64,000 nt of DNA. It comes from Pachypanchax playfairii. Lineage: Eukaryota > Chordata > Actinopteri > Cyprinodontiformes > Aplocheilidae. Where the stretch lies: NCBI GenBank assembly GCA_006937955.1, contig SSNP01000192.1:62001-126000 (forward strand). Direction: 5' to 3'. This document shows, piece by piece, positions 1 to 11,770 of the stretch (positions are counted from its first letter, which is position 1; each line of letters starts with the position of its first letter). Made by a program: the position numbers and the translations under genes. Under the pieces are notes generated by a model that worked only from the letters and a program-made list of their open reading frames with translations, did not search any database and had not been told where the DNA came from.

Positions 1-28
1 AAAACAAAACGGAAACCTTCAGAGCGCG

Positions 29-98
29 TCTCCACAGCCGCGCACACCGACCCCCGCGTGACATCTCCACAGCCGCGCACACCGACCCCCGCGTGACA
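29..98. repeat. Two-copy 35-bp direct duplication
   Basis: A GC-rich 35-bp segment beginning TCTCCACAGCCGCGCACACC occurs twice in direct succession (29-63 and 64-98), and a third copy starts at 99. It lies just downstream, on the minus strand, of the possible exon at 144-361. No function is apparent; it shows recent tandem duplication in a CpG-rich stretch. Confidence 0.8.
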
Positions 99-143
99 TC
101 TCCAGTTAACACAACTCCGGCCGCTGTCTCCGCGGCTGCCTAC

Positions 144-361
144 CTGAAACCCGGCAGGTGTGCCTGCTGTTGCCAGTAGAGACGGAACTCAGCGGAGAAC
201 TGTTGCGGGAGCAGGTGGATGAAGGCGGTTACTGCGCGTCCATCATGTTGGCTTCTCCTCCAACAAGCTCCGACGACACGAACCTGAGAGCGTAAAGTGC
301 GCAGAGAGCGGCTCCCCGCTGAGGCGCAGCGCAAAGCGAGGCGGGGGGAGTCTGATATCAT
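144..361 (-). CDS. Possible first exon of an unidentified minus-strand gene
   Basis: On the minus strand an ATG at 361-359 opens a frame of about 72 codons. It runs to a good 5' splice site (TTTCAG|GTAGGC, last exon base 144). The region is CpG-rich, as expected for a promoter and first exon. The N-terminal half is rich in Arg, Ser and Leu and could be a mitochondrial-type presequence. A Gln- and aromatic-rich stretch follows. A second ATG pair near 248 opens only a five-codon frame in another phase, so the exon could instead be 5' UTR. I recognise no family, and the rest of the gene would lie left of the window. Confidence 0.3.
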
Positions 362-869
362 CTGTGCACGACTGCGCGCACGGAATAACCACCGCTCAAA
401 TTAAAATGATCCAAATCTGCGGGCCAAATTACTGTTTTAATCATTTGAACAGAGAACAAAAAGACTTTAAACGATCTAAATCAGCTGTTTATTGTTAATA
501 AGAGTAATAATGAATATCTGAGTCCAGATCCACCGAACCTTAAACTGACTGTGATACAGGACAAGTTTCAGGTTTCATGATCTTTTCTGATTTAATGAAA
601 CATCATTTAGTCACTGGACATTATCACATCTTTAAAATATGAACACGTGACATTAAACAACATCATTTGAGCATGAAGACACCTCAGACACCTGAACGGT
701 CCAGACAGACATGTCAGCTAGAACTATAGGACCTACTTGATCTTTGGACCCTTTTAACGACCTTCACATTCAGCTCTTTTGAAGTGACCGGAAGTCAAAA
801 CGAGTTCAACTGAAAAACTCTCATGAGCTGTTGACTGAACTTTGAGGTTCAAACTCACAACCGTGTGGG
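362..869. other. AT-rich intergenic DNA
   Basis: No open frame with family resemblance, no RNA gene and no clear repeat is visible. The stretch is A/T-rich and separates the GC-rich exon candidate from the inverted-repeat element. Confidence 0.6.
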
Positions 870-1135
870 GCGCCAAGTGTAACATTTTCGTTATTTAGTG
901 GAAATTGATTTTTTTTTAGGATTTAACATTTAGGTTTAAGATTTAAAATTAAGATATAATATTTAGGATTTAGATTTTTTAAAGATATGAGCAATACAAA
1001 CTTGCTGGTATATGAGGAATTTTAGACACATTTTCTGCTTAAATGTGATGAAAGTGTGCTAAATGTGGGAAAAGTAAGCTAACTATGAAAAAAAAGTCAA
1101 TTTCCACTAAATAACAAAAATTTTACACTTGGCGC
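870..1135. mobile_element. Short non-autonomous TIR element (MITE-like)
   Basis: The ends are long inverted repeats. The left end begins GCGCCAAGTGTAA at 870 and continues through GTTATTTAGTGGAAATTGA and a T-run to about 917. The right end (1088-1135) is its reverse complement with a few mismatches, ending TTACACTTGGCGC. The internal ~170 bp are A/T-rich with no coding capacity. The size and the ~48-bp inverted termini fit a MITE or a solo internally deleted DNA transposon. No target-site duplication is evident, because the right end is followed within a few bases by the 36-bp minisatellite. The superfamily cannot be assigned from the sequence alone. Confidence 0.7.
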
Positions 1136-1138
1136 TTG

Positions 1139-4100
1139 ACTACAGCTAGAAATCTCTACAGGAGATCCTTCCTGTCTACAGCTAGAACCCTCTACAGGAG
1201 ATCCTTCCCATCCACAGCTAGAACCCTCTACAGGAGATCCTTCCTGTCTACAGCTAGAACCCTCTACAGGAGATCCTTCCCATCCACAGCTAGAACCCTC
1301 TACAGGAGATCCTTCCTGTCTACAGCTAGAACCCTCTACAGGAGATCCTTCCCATCCACAGCTAGAACCCTCTACAGGAGCTCCCTCCTTTCCACAGCTA
1401 GAACCCTCTACAGGAGAACCTTCCCGTCCACAGCTAGAACCCTCTACAGGAGATCCTTCCCGTCCACAGCTAGAACCCTCTACAGGAGATCCTTCCTGTC
1501 TACAGCTAGAACCCTCTACAGGAGATCCTTCCTGTCTACAGCTAGAACCCTCTACAGGAGATCCTTCCCGTCCACAGCTAGAACCCTCTACAGGCTGTCC
1601 TTCCTGTCCACACCTAGAACCCTCTACAGGAGATCCTTCCCGTCCACAGCTAGAACCCTCTACAGGAGATCCTTCCCGTCCACAGCTAGAACCCTCTACA
1701 GGCTGTCCTTCCCGTCCACAGCTAGAACCCTCTACAGGAGATCCTTCCCGTTCACACCTAGAACCCTCTACAGGAGATCCTTCCTGTCTACAGCTAGAAC
1801 TCTCTACAGGAGATCCTTCCCGTCCACAGCTAGAACCCTCTACAGGAGATCCTTCCCGTCCACAGCTAGAACCCTCTACAGGAGAACCTTCCCGTCCACA
1901 GCTAGAACCATCTACGGGAGATCCTTCCCGTCCACAGCTAGCACCCTCTACAGGAGATCCTTCCCGTCCACAGCTAGAACCCTCTACAGCAGACCCCTCC
2001 CGTCCACAGCTAGAACCCTCTACAGGAGATCCTTCCTGTCCACACCTAGAACCCTCTACAGGAGAACCTTCCCGTCCACAGCTAGAACCCTCTACAGGAG
2101 AACCTTCCCGTCCACAGCTAGAACCCTCTACAGGAGATCCTTCCCGTCCACACCTAGAACCCTCTACAGGAGATCCTTCCCGTCCACACCTAGAACCCTC
2201 TACAGGAGATCCTTCCCGTCTACAGCTAGAACCCTCTACAGGAGATCCTTCCTGTCCACAGCTAGAACCCTCTACAGGAGATCCTTCCTGTCCACAGCTA
2301 GAACCCTCTACAGGAGATCCTTCCCGTCCACAGCTAGAACCCTCTACAGGAGATCCTTCCTGTCCACACCTAGAACCCTCTACAGGAGATCCTTCCCGTC
2401 CACAGCTAGAACCCTCTACAGGAGAACCTTCCCATCCACAGCTAGAACTCTCTACAGGAGATCCTTCCTGTCCACAGATAGAACCCTCTACAGGAGATCC
2501 TTCCCGTCCACAGCTAGAACCCTCTACAGGAGATCCTTCCCGTCCACAGCTAGAACCCTCTACAGGAGATCCTTCCCGTCCACAGCTAGAACCCTCTACA
2601 GGAGATCCTTCCCGTCCACAGCTAGAACCCTCTACAGGAGAACCTCCCTCTCCACAGCTAGAACCCTCTACAGTAGATCCTTCCCGTCTACAGCTAGAAC
2701 CCTCTACAGGAGATCCTTCCCGTCCACACCTAGAACCCTCTACAGGAGATCCTTCCTGTCCACACCTAGAACCCTCTACAGGAGAACCTTCCCGTCCACA
2801 GCTAGAACCCTCTACAGGAGAACCTTCCCATCCACAGTTAGAACCCTTTACAGGAGATCCTTCCTGTACACAGCTAGAACCCTCTACAGGAGAACTCTCT
2901 ACAGGAGATCCTTCCCGTCCACAGCTAGAACCCCTGTACAGGAGATCCTTCCCTTCCACACCTAGAACCCTCTACAGCAGATCCGTCCCGTCCACAGCTA
3001 GAACCCTCTACAGGAGATCCTTCCTGTCTACAGCTAGAACCCTCTACAGGAGATCCTTCCCGTCCACAGCTAGAACCCTCTACAGGAGATCCTTCCCGTC
3101 CACAGCTAGAACCCTCTACAGGAGAACCTTCCCGTCTACAGCTAGAACTCTCTACAGGAGATCCTTCCCGTCCACAGCTAGAACCCTCTACAGGAGATCC
3201 TTCCCGTCCACAGCTAGAACCCTCTACAGGAGATCCTTCCTGTCTACAGCTAGAACCCTCTACAGGAGATCCTTCCTGTCTACAGCTAGAACCCTCTACA
3301 GGAGAACCTTCCCGTCTACAGCTAGAACCCTCTACAGGAGATCCTTCCTGTCCACAGCTAGAACCCTCTACAGGAGGACCTTCCTGTCCACAGCTAGAAC
3401 CCTCTACAGGAGATCCTTCCCGTCTACAGCTAGAACCCTCTACAGGAGAACTCTCTACAGGAGATCCTTCCCGTCCACAGCTAGAACCCTCTACAGGAGA
3501 TCCTTCCCGTCCACAGCTAGAACCCTCTACAGGAGATCCTTCCCGTCCACAGCTAGAACCCTCTACAGGAGATCCTTCCTGTCCACAGCTAGAACCCTCT
3601 ACAGGCGGTCCTTTCTGTCCACAGCTAGAACCATCTACAGGAGATCCTTCCCGTCTACAGCTGGAACCATCTACAGGAGATCCTTCCCGTCCACAGCTAG
3701 AACCCTCTGCAGGAGATCCTTCCCGTCCACAGCTAGAACCCTCTACAGGAGATCCTTCCCGTCCACAGCTAGAACCCTCTACAGGAGAACCTTCCCGTCC
3801 ACAGCTAGAACCCTCTACAGGAGATCCTTCCCGTCCACAGCTAGAACCCTCTACAGGAGATCCTTCCCGTCCACCGCTAGTACCCTCTACAGGAGACCCT
3901 TCCAGTCCACAACTAGAACCCTCTACCGGAGATCCTTCCTGCCCACACCTAGAACCCTCTACAGGAGAACCTTCCCGTCCACAGCTAGAACCCTCTACAG
4001 GAGATCCTTCCCGTCCACAGCTAGAACCCTCTACAGGAGATCCTTCCTGTCCACAGCTAGAACCCTCTACAGGAGATCCTTCCTGTCCACAGCTAGAACC

Positions 4101-7100
4101 CTCTACAGGAGATCCTTCCTGTCTACAGCTAGAACCCTCTACAGGAGATCCTTCCCGTCCACAGCTAGAACCCTCTACAGGAGATCCTTCCCGTCCACAG
4201 CTAGAACCCTCTACAGGAGATCCTTCCTGTCTACAGCTAGAACCCTATACAAGAGAACCTTCCCGTCCACAGCTAGAACCCTCTACAGGAGATCCTTCCC
4301 GTCCACAGCTAGAACCCTCTACAGGAGATCCTTCCCGTCCACACCTAGAACCCTCTACAGGAGAACCTTCCCGTCTACCGCTAGAACCCTCTACAGGAGG
4401 TCCTTCCTGTCCACAGCTAGAACCCTTTACAGGAGCTCCTTCCCGTCCACACCTAGAACCCTCTACAGGAGATCCTTCCCGTCCACAGCTAGAACCCTCT
4501 ACAGGAGATCCTTCCCGTCCACACCTAGAACCCTCTACAGGAGATCCTTCCCGTCCACACCTAGAACCCTCTACAGGAGAACCTTCCCGTCCACAGCTAG
4601 AACCCTCTACAGGAGATCCTTCCTGTCTACAGCTAGAACCCTCTACAGGAGATCCTTCCCATCCACAGCTAGAACTCTCTACAGGAGATCCTTCCTGTCC
4701 ACAGCTAGAACCCTCTACAGGAGATCCTTCCCGTCCACAGCTAGAACCCTCTACAGGAGATCCTTCCCGTCCACACCTAGAACCCTCTACAGGAGATCCT
4801 TCCCGTCCACAGCTAGAACCCTCTACAGGAGACCCTTCCCGTCCACAGCTAGAACCCTCTACAGGAGATCCTTCCCGTCTACAGCTAGAACCCTCTACAG
4901 GAGATCCTTCCCGTCCACAGCTAGAACCCTCTACAGGAGATCCTTCCCGTCTACAGCTAGAACCCTCTACAGGAGAACTCTCTACAGGAGATCCTTCCCG
5001 TCCACAGCTAGAACCCTCTACAGGATAACCTTCCCGTCCACACCTAGAACCCTCTACAGGAGATCCTTCCTGTCCACACCTAGAACCCTCTACAGGAGAA
5101 CCTTCCCGTCCACAGCTAGAACCCTCTACAGGAGATCCTTCCCGTCTACAGCTAGAACCCTCTACAGGAGATCCTTCCCGTCCACAGCTAGAACCCTCTA
5201 CAGGAGAACCTTCCCGTCCACAGCTAGAACCCTCTACAGGAGATCCTTCCCGTCTACAGCTAGAACCCTCTACAGGAGATCCTTCCTGTCCACAGCTAGA
5301 ACCCTCTACAGGAGATCCTTCCCGTCCACAGCTAGAACCCTCTACAGTAGAACCTTCCCGTCCACAGCTAGAACCCTCTACAGGAGATCCTTCCTGTCCA
5401 CAGCTAGAACCCTCTACAGGAGATCCTTCCTGTCCACACCTAGAACCCTCTACAGGAGAACCTTCCTGTCCACAGCTAGAACCCTCTACAGGAGATCCTT
5501 CCCGTCTACAGCTAGAACCCTCTACAGGAAAACTCTCTACAGGAGATCCTTCCCGTCCACAGCTAGAACCCTCTACAGGAGATCCTTCCCGTCCACAGCT
5601 AGAACCCTCTACAGGAGATCCTTCCCGTCCACAGCTAGAACCCTCTACAGGATAACCTTCCCGTCCACAGCTAGAACTCTCTACAGGAGATCCTTCCTGT
5701 CCACAGATAGAACCCTCTACAGGAGATCCTTCCTGTCTACAGCTAGAACCCTCTACAGGAGAACCTTCCCGTCCACACCTAGAACCCTCTACAGGAGAAC
5801 CTTCCCGTCTACAGCTAGAACCCTCTACAGGAGATCCTTCCTGTCCACAGCTAGAACCCTTTACAGGAGATCCTTCCCGTTCACACCTAGAACCCTCTAC
5901 AGGAGAACCTTCCCGTCCACAGCTAGAACCCTCTACAGGAGATCCTTCCCGTCCACAGCTAGAACCCTCTACAGGAGATCCTTCCTGTCCACAGATGTAC
6001 CCTCTACAGGATATCCTTCCCGTCCACACCTAGAACCCTCTACAGGAGATCCTTCCTGTCCACACCTAGAACCCTCTACAGGAGAACCTTCCCGTCCACA
6101 CCTAGAACCCTCTACAGGAGAACCTTCCTGTCCACAGCTAGAACCCTCTACAGGAGATCCTTCCCGTCCACAGCTAGAACCCTCTACAGGAGATCCTTCC
6201 CGTCTACAGCTAGAACCCTCTACAGGAGATCCTTCCCGTCCACAGCTAGAACCCTCTACAGGAGATCCTTCCCGTCCACAGCTAGAACTCTCTACAGGAG
6301 ATCCTTCCTGTCCACAGATAGAACCCTCTACAGGAGATCCTTCCCGTCCACACCTAGAACCCTCTACAGGAGAACTTCCCGTCCACAACTAGAACCCTCT
6401 ACAAGAAATCCTTCCCATCCACAGCTAGAACCCTCTACAGTAGATCCTTCCCGTCCACACCTAGAACCCTCTACAGGAGAACTCTCTACAGGAGATCCTT
6501 CCCGTCCACAGCTAGAACCCTCTACAGGAGATCCTTCCCGTCCACAGCTAGAACCCTCTACAGGATAACCTTCCCGTCCACAGCTAGAACTCTCTACAGG
6601 AGATCCTTCCCGTCCACAGCTAGAACCCTCTACAGGAGATCCTTCCCGTCCACAGCTAGAACCCTCTACAGGAGATCCTTCCCGTCCACAGCTAGAACCC
6701 TCTACAGGAGAACCTTCCTCTCCACAGCTCGAACCCTCTACAGGAGAACCTTCCCGTCCACAGCTAGAACCCTCTACAGGAGATCCCTCCTGTCCACAGC
6801 TAGATCCCTCTACAGGATAACCTTCCCGTCCACAGCTAGAACTCTCTACAGGAGATCCTTCCTGTCCACAGCTAGAACCCTCTACAGGAGATCCTTCCCG
6901 TCCACAGCTAGAACTCTCTACAGGAGATCCTTCCCGTCGACAGCTAGAACCCTCTACAGGAGATCCTTCCCGTCCACACCTAGAACCCTCTACAGGAGAT
7001 CCTTCCCGTCCACAGCTAGAACCCTCTACAGGAGAACCTTCCCATCCACAGCTAGAACTCTCTACAGGAGATCCTTCCTGTCCACAAATAGAACCCTCTA

Positions 7101-10100
7101 CAGGAGATCCTTCCTGTCTACAGCTAGAACCCTCTACAGGAGATCATTCCTGTCTACAGCTAGAACCCTCTACAGGAGAACCTTCCCGTCCACACCTAGA
7201 ACCCTCTACAGGAGAACCTTCCCGTCTACAGCTAGAACCCTCTACAGGAGATCCTTCCCGTCCACAGCTAGAACCCTCTACAGGATAACCTTCCCGTCCA
7301 CACCTAGAACCCTCTACTGGAGAACCTTCCCGTCTACAGCTAGAACCCTCTACAGGAGATCCTTCCCGTCCACAGCTAGAACCCTCTACAGGAGATCCTT
7401 CCTGTCCACAGCTAGACCCCTCTACAGGAGATCCTTCCTGTCTACAGCTAGAACCCTCTACAGGAGATCATTCCTGTCTACAGCTAGAACCCTCTACAGG
7501 AGATCCTTCCCGTCCACACCTAGAACCCTCTACAGGAGATCCTTCCCGTCCACACCTAGAACCCTCTACAGGAGAACCTTCCCGTCCACAGCTAGAACCC
7601 TCTACAGGAGATCCTTCCCGTCTACAGCTAGAACCCTCTACAGGAGATCCTTCCCGTCCACACCTAGAACCCTCTACAGGAGATCCTTCCCGTCCACAGC
7701 TAGAACCCTCTACAGGAGAACCTTCCTGTCCACAGCTAGAACCCTCTACAGGAGATCCTTCCCGTCTACAGCTAGAACCCTCTACAGGAGATCCTTCCTG
7801 TCCACAGCTAGAACCCTCTACAGGAGATCCTTCCCGTCCACACCTAGAACCCTCTACAGGAGATCCTTCCCGTCCACAGCTAGAACCCTCTACAGGAGAA
7901 CCTTCCTGTCCACAGCTAGAACCCTCTACAGGAGATCCTTCCTGTCTACAGCTAGAACCCTCTACAGGAGAACCTTCCCGTCCAGCACCTAGAACCCTCT
8001 ACAGGAGAACCTTCCCGTCCACAGCTAGAACCCTCTACAGGAGATCCTTCCCGTCCACAGCTAGAACCCTCTACAGGAGATCCTTCCCGTCCACACCTAG
8101 AACCCTCTACAGGAGATCCTTCCCGTCCACACCTAGAACCCTCTACAGGAGAACCTTCCTGTCCACAGCTAGAACCCTCTACAGGAGATCCTTCCCGTCT
8201 ACAGCTAGAACCCTCTACAGGAGATCCTTCCCGTCTACAGCTAGACCCCTCTACAGGAGATCCTTCCCGTCCACAGCTAGAACCTCTACAGGAGATCCTT
8301 CCCGTCCACAGCTAGAACCCTCTACAGGAGATCCTTCCCGTCCACAGCTAGAACCCTCTACAGGAGATCCTTCCCGTCCACAGCTAGAACCCTCTACAGG
8401 AGAACCTTCCCATCCACAGCTAGAACTCTCTACAGGAGATCCTTCCTGTCCACACCTAGAACCCTCTACAGTAGATCCTTCCCGTCCAAAGCTAGACCCC
8501 TCTACAGGAGATCCTTCCTGTCCACAGCTAGCACCCTCTACAGGAGATCCTTCCCGTCCACAGCTAGAACCCACGACAGAAGATCCTTCCCGTCCACAGC
8601 TAGAACCCTCTACAGGAGATCCTTCCCGTCCACAGCTAGAACCCTCTACAGGAGAACCTTCCTGTCCACAGCTAGAACCCTCTACAGGAGATCCTTCCCG
8701 TCTACAGCTAGAACCCTCTACAGGAGAACTCTCTACAGGAGATCCTTCCCGTCCACAGCTAGAACCCTCTACAGGAGATCCTTCCCGTCCACAGCTAGAA
8801 CCCTCTACAGGAGATCCTTCCCGTCCACAGCTAGAACCCTCTACAGGAGAACCTTCCCATCCACAGCTAGAACTCTCTACAGGAGATCCTTCCTGTCCAC
8901 AAATAGAACCCTCTACAGGAGATCCTTCCTGTCTACAGCTAGAACCCTCTACAGGAGATCATTCCTGTCTACAGCTAGAACCCTCTACAGGAGAACCTTC
9001 CCGTCCACACCTAGAACCCTCTACAGGAGAACCTTCCTGTCCACAGCTAGAACCCTCTACAGGAGATCCTTCCCGTCTACAGCTAGAACCCTCTACAGGA
9101 GAACTCTCTACAGGAGATCCTTCCCGTCCACAGCTAGAACCCTCTACAGGAGATCCTTCCCGTCCACAGCTAGAACCCTCTACAGGAGATCCTTCCCGTC
9201 CACAGCTAGAACCCTCTACAGGAGAACCTTCCCGTCCACAGCTAGACCCCTCTACAGGAGATCCTTCCCGTCCACAGCTAGAACCCTCTACAGGAGATCC
9301 TTCCCGTCCACAGCTAGAACCCTCTACAGGAGATCCTTCCCGTCCACAGCTAGAACCCTCTACAGGAGATCCTTCCCGTCCCCACCTAGAACCCTCTACA
9401 GGAGATCCTTCCCGTCCACAGCTAGAACTCTCTACAGGAGATCCTTCCTGTCCACAGCTAGAACCCTCTACAGGAGATCCTTCCTGTCCTCACCTAGAAC
9501 CCTCTACAGGAGAACCTTCCCGTCCACAGCTAGAACCCTCTACAGGAGATCCTTCCTGTCCACAGCTAGAACCCTCTACAGGAGATCCTTCCCGTCCACA
9601 CCTAGAACCCTCTACAGGAGATCCTTCCCGTCCACAGCTAGAACCCTCTCCAGGAGACCTTCCCGTCCACAGCTAGAACTCTCTACAGGAGATCCTTCCT
9701 GTCCACAGCTAGAACCCTCTACAGGAGATCCTTCCCGTCCACAGCTAGAACCCTCTACACGAGAACCTTCCCGTCCACACCTAGATCCCTCTACAGGAGA
9801 ACCTTCCTGTCCACAGCTAGAACCCTCTACAGGAGATCCTTCCCGTCTACAGCTAGAACCCTCTACAGGAGATCCTTCCCGTCCACAGCTAGAACCCTCT
9901 ACAGGAGATCCTTCCCGTCCACACCTAGAACCCTCTACAGGAGAACCTTCCCGTCTACAGCTAGAACCCTCTACAGGAGATCCTTCCCGTCCACAGCTAG
10001 AACCCTCTACAGGAGATCCTTCCCGTCCACAGCTAGAACCCTCTACAGGAGAACCTTCCCGTCCACACCTAGAACCCTCTACAGGAGATCCTTCCCGTCT

Positions 10101-10492
10101 ACAGCTAGAACCCTCTACAGGAGATCCTTCCCGTCCACAGCTAGAACCCTCTACAGGAGATCCTTCCCGTCCACAGCTAGAACCCTCTACAGGAGATCCT
10201 TCCTGTCCACAGCTAGAACCCTCTACAGGAGATCCTTCCCGTCCACAGCTAGAACTCTCTACAGGAGATCCTTCCCGTCCACACCTAGAACCCTCTACAG
10301 GAGAACCTTCCCATCCACAGCTAGAACCCTCTACAGGAGATCCTTCCCGTCCACAGCTAGAACCCTCTACAGGAGATCCTTCCCGTCCACAGCTAGAACC
10401 CTCTACAGGAGATCCTTCCCGTCCACAGCTAGAACCCTCTACAGGAGATCCTTCCCGTCCACACCTAGAACCCTTTACAGGAGATCCATCCT
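1139..10492. repeat. Minisatellite array A, 36-bp unit, ~260 copies
   Basis: Head-to-tail 36-bp units contain the core CTAGAACCCTCTACAGGAG followed by a CCTTCC(C/T)(G/A)TCCACA segment. Variable positions include CCCGTCC/CCTGTCC/CCCATCC, CAGCTAG/CACCTAG and GATCC/GAACC. A longer unit with 15 extra bases (AACTCTCTACAGGAG type) recurs near 2890, 3447, 4976, 5526, 6478, 8726 and 9105. Because 36 is divisible by three, stop-free frames hundreds of codons long appear on both strands; these follow from the repeat and are not genes. The array begins 3 bp after the TIR element and ends near a degenerate CCATCCTGG. Confidence 0.97.
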
Positions 10493-11399
10493 GGAAATAC
10501 TTCCTGGAGGAAATAAAAGACACCAGATTTGTGTAACTGTATAAAAACAGAGAAATGGAGCTTTGACTTCAGAGTTCTGACCTGCTTTGGCTGCATTTAT
10601 TTATCAAATTTTACATTTACAAAAATAAAAGTAACAACTGCATTAAAACTGTAAAATATGTGAAAATAAAAAAGTATTTTTAATCCATTCCAACTCCTCA
10701 TCTTCAAAGTAACATTTTCTATATTTCATTCTTCTTAGGAAAATACAAGATTTCTTGCCATTAATGACATAAAATTATGAATAAATAGTATTTAATATTT
10801 AATAAATATGCATAATAAATTCCATCATTTCACATATTTCTGACGGATCAGACTGTGCTGACATCAGAGAGGAACAACCTGATCTCTGCTGTGAGTTACA
10901 TTAAAATCAGACAGAAAAACCTCAACATCTCTTTCACATTAAAAGCTCATCAGAGGTCTGAAAGATGGAGGTCGTGTTCTTCATTTCAGACTTTATGGAT
11001 TTTATTTGCATGCGTATCTTGATGGTTCATGACGTGTCTCATCCAAACCACTTGAACTCTGACGCGGTCTGGATCAGCCATGTGCCACTTCCAAAACCTC
11101 TACAGGGTCCCAGACCAGATGGTCTTGTTTCTGTGAACCCCAGAAGAATCACTCTGATGGAGAAGAACCACCTGAGTCCATGTTTGTACTTCTGTTGACA
11201 GTTTGGACCCAGTTCTCATCTTCACTCGACAGATTGCAGATCCCTCGAGGGGAAAATCACTGTGACCTTCTCACTACAGTCAAACTTTACAGGTGAGAAG
11301 GTGAACATCAGTAACAACCCACCAGAACCAAACAGTGTTTAGAACTTCATGATCATGTGAATAAATGCTGTTTTGTTCTGTTTTAGGCTTTGTTCACTT
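10493..11399. other. Intergenic DNA downstream of the LRIT3-like gene
   Basis: The left part is A/T-rich and the right part is of ordinary composition. A 77-codon frame at 10965-11198 (plus) has no family resemblance and no splice context. I looked here on the minus strand for the missing fibronectin III and membrane-anchor region of the LRIT3-like gene and did not see it. Confidence 0.5.
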
Positions 11400-11405
11400 T
11401 TTATT
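11400..11405 (-). promoter_or_regulatory. Likely polyadenylation signal of the LRIT3-like gene
   Basis: TTTATT on the plus strand reads AATAAA on the minus strand. It is the first such hexamer found after the minus-strand stop codon at 11771, giving a 3' UTR of about 370 bp. Confidence 0.5.
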
Positions 11406-11770
11406 TATAATTTAACCACCACGTGCTGATGGTAAACTCAACAGACAGGTGTGTAGTAGATGTGGTTTTAGAGCGCCATCTTGTGGTCAGATACAGGAAG
11501 CAAACACATTAGCACTGACGTCATGACTGAATCCTGAAAAAAGATTAAAATTGTTTAGATTTCAGACTAAATTAATTCGAGCTTCTTATAATTGATTCAT
11601 TAGAAACAGTAAGAAACAGGTTTTAAAGCAGAATAAGAACCAGGAGGCTCAGTGGACTCGTTGTTTCTTGACTTTCAGATGACTTCTGTCATTAACTGGT
11701 GCAAGATAATTAAACTGGATTTATCTTACAGGCGTTCCTGAACATCTCAATGTCCTTCTGATGGAAGACA

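Noticed and set aside
1097..10523. Very long open frames on both strands (up to 620 codons) with Ser/Gly/Glu- or Arg/Thr/Tyr-rich repeats
   Set aside because: They come from a stop-free 36-bp unit (12 codons) in several frames at once, have no start context, splice sites or family, and are broken wherever unit length changes.
10965..11198. 77-codon plus-strand frame
   Set aside because: No homologue recognised, no promoter or splice context; likely chance.
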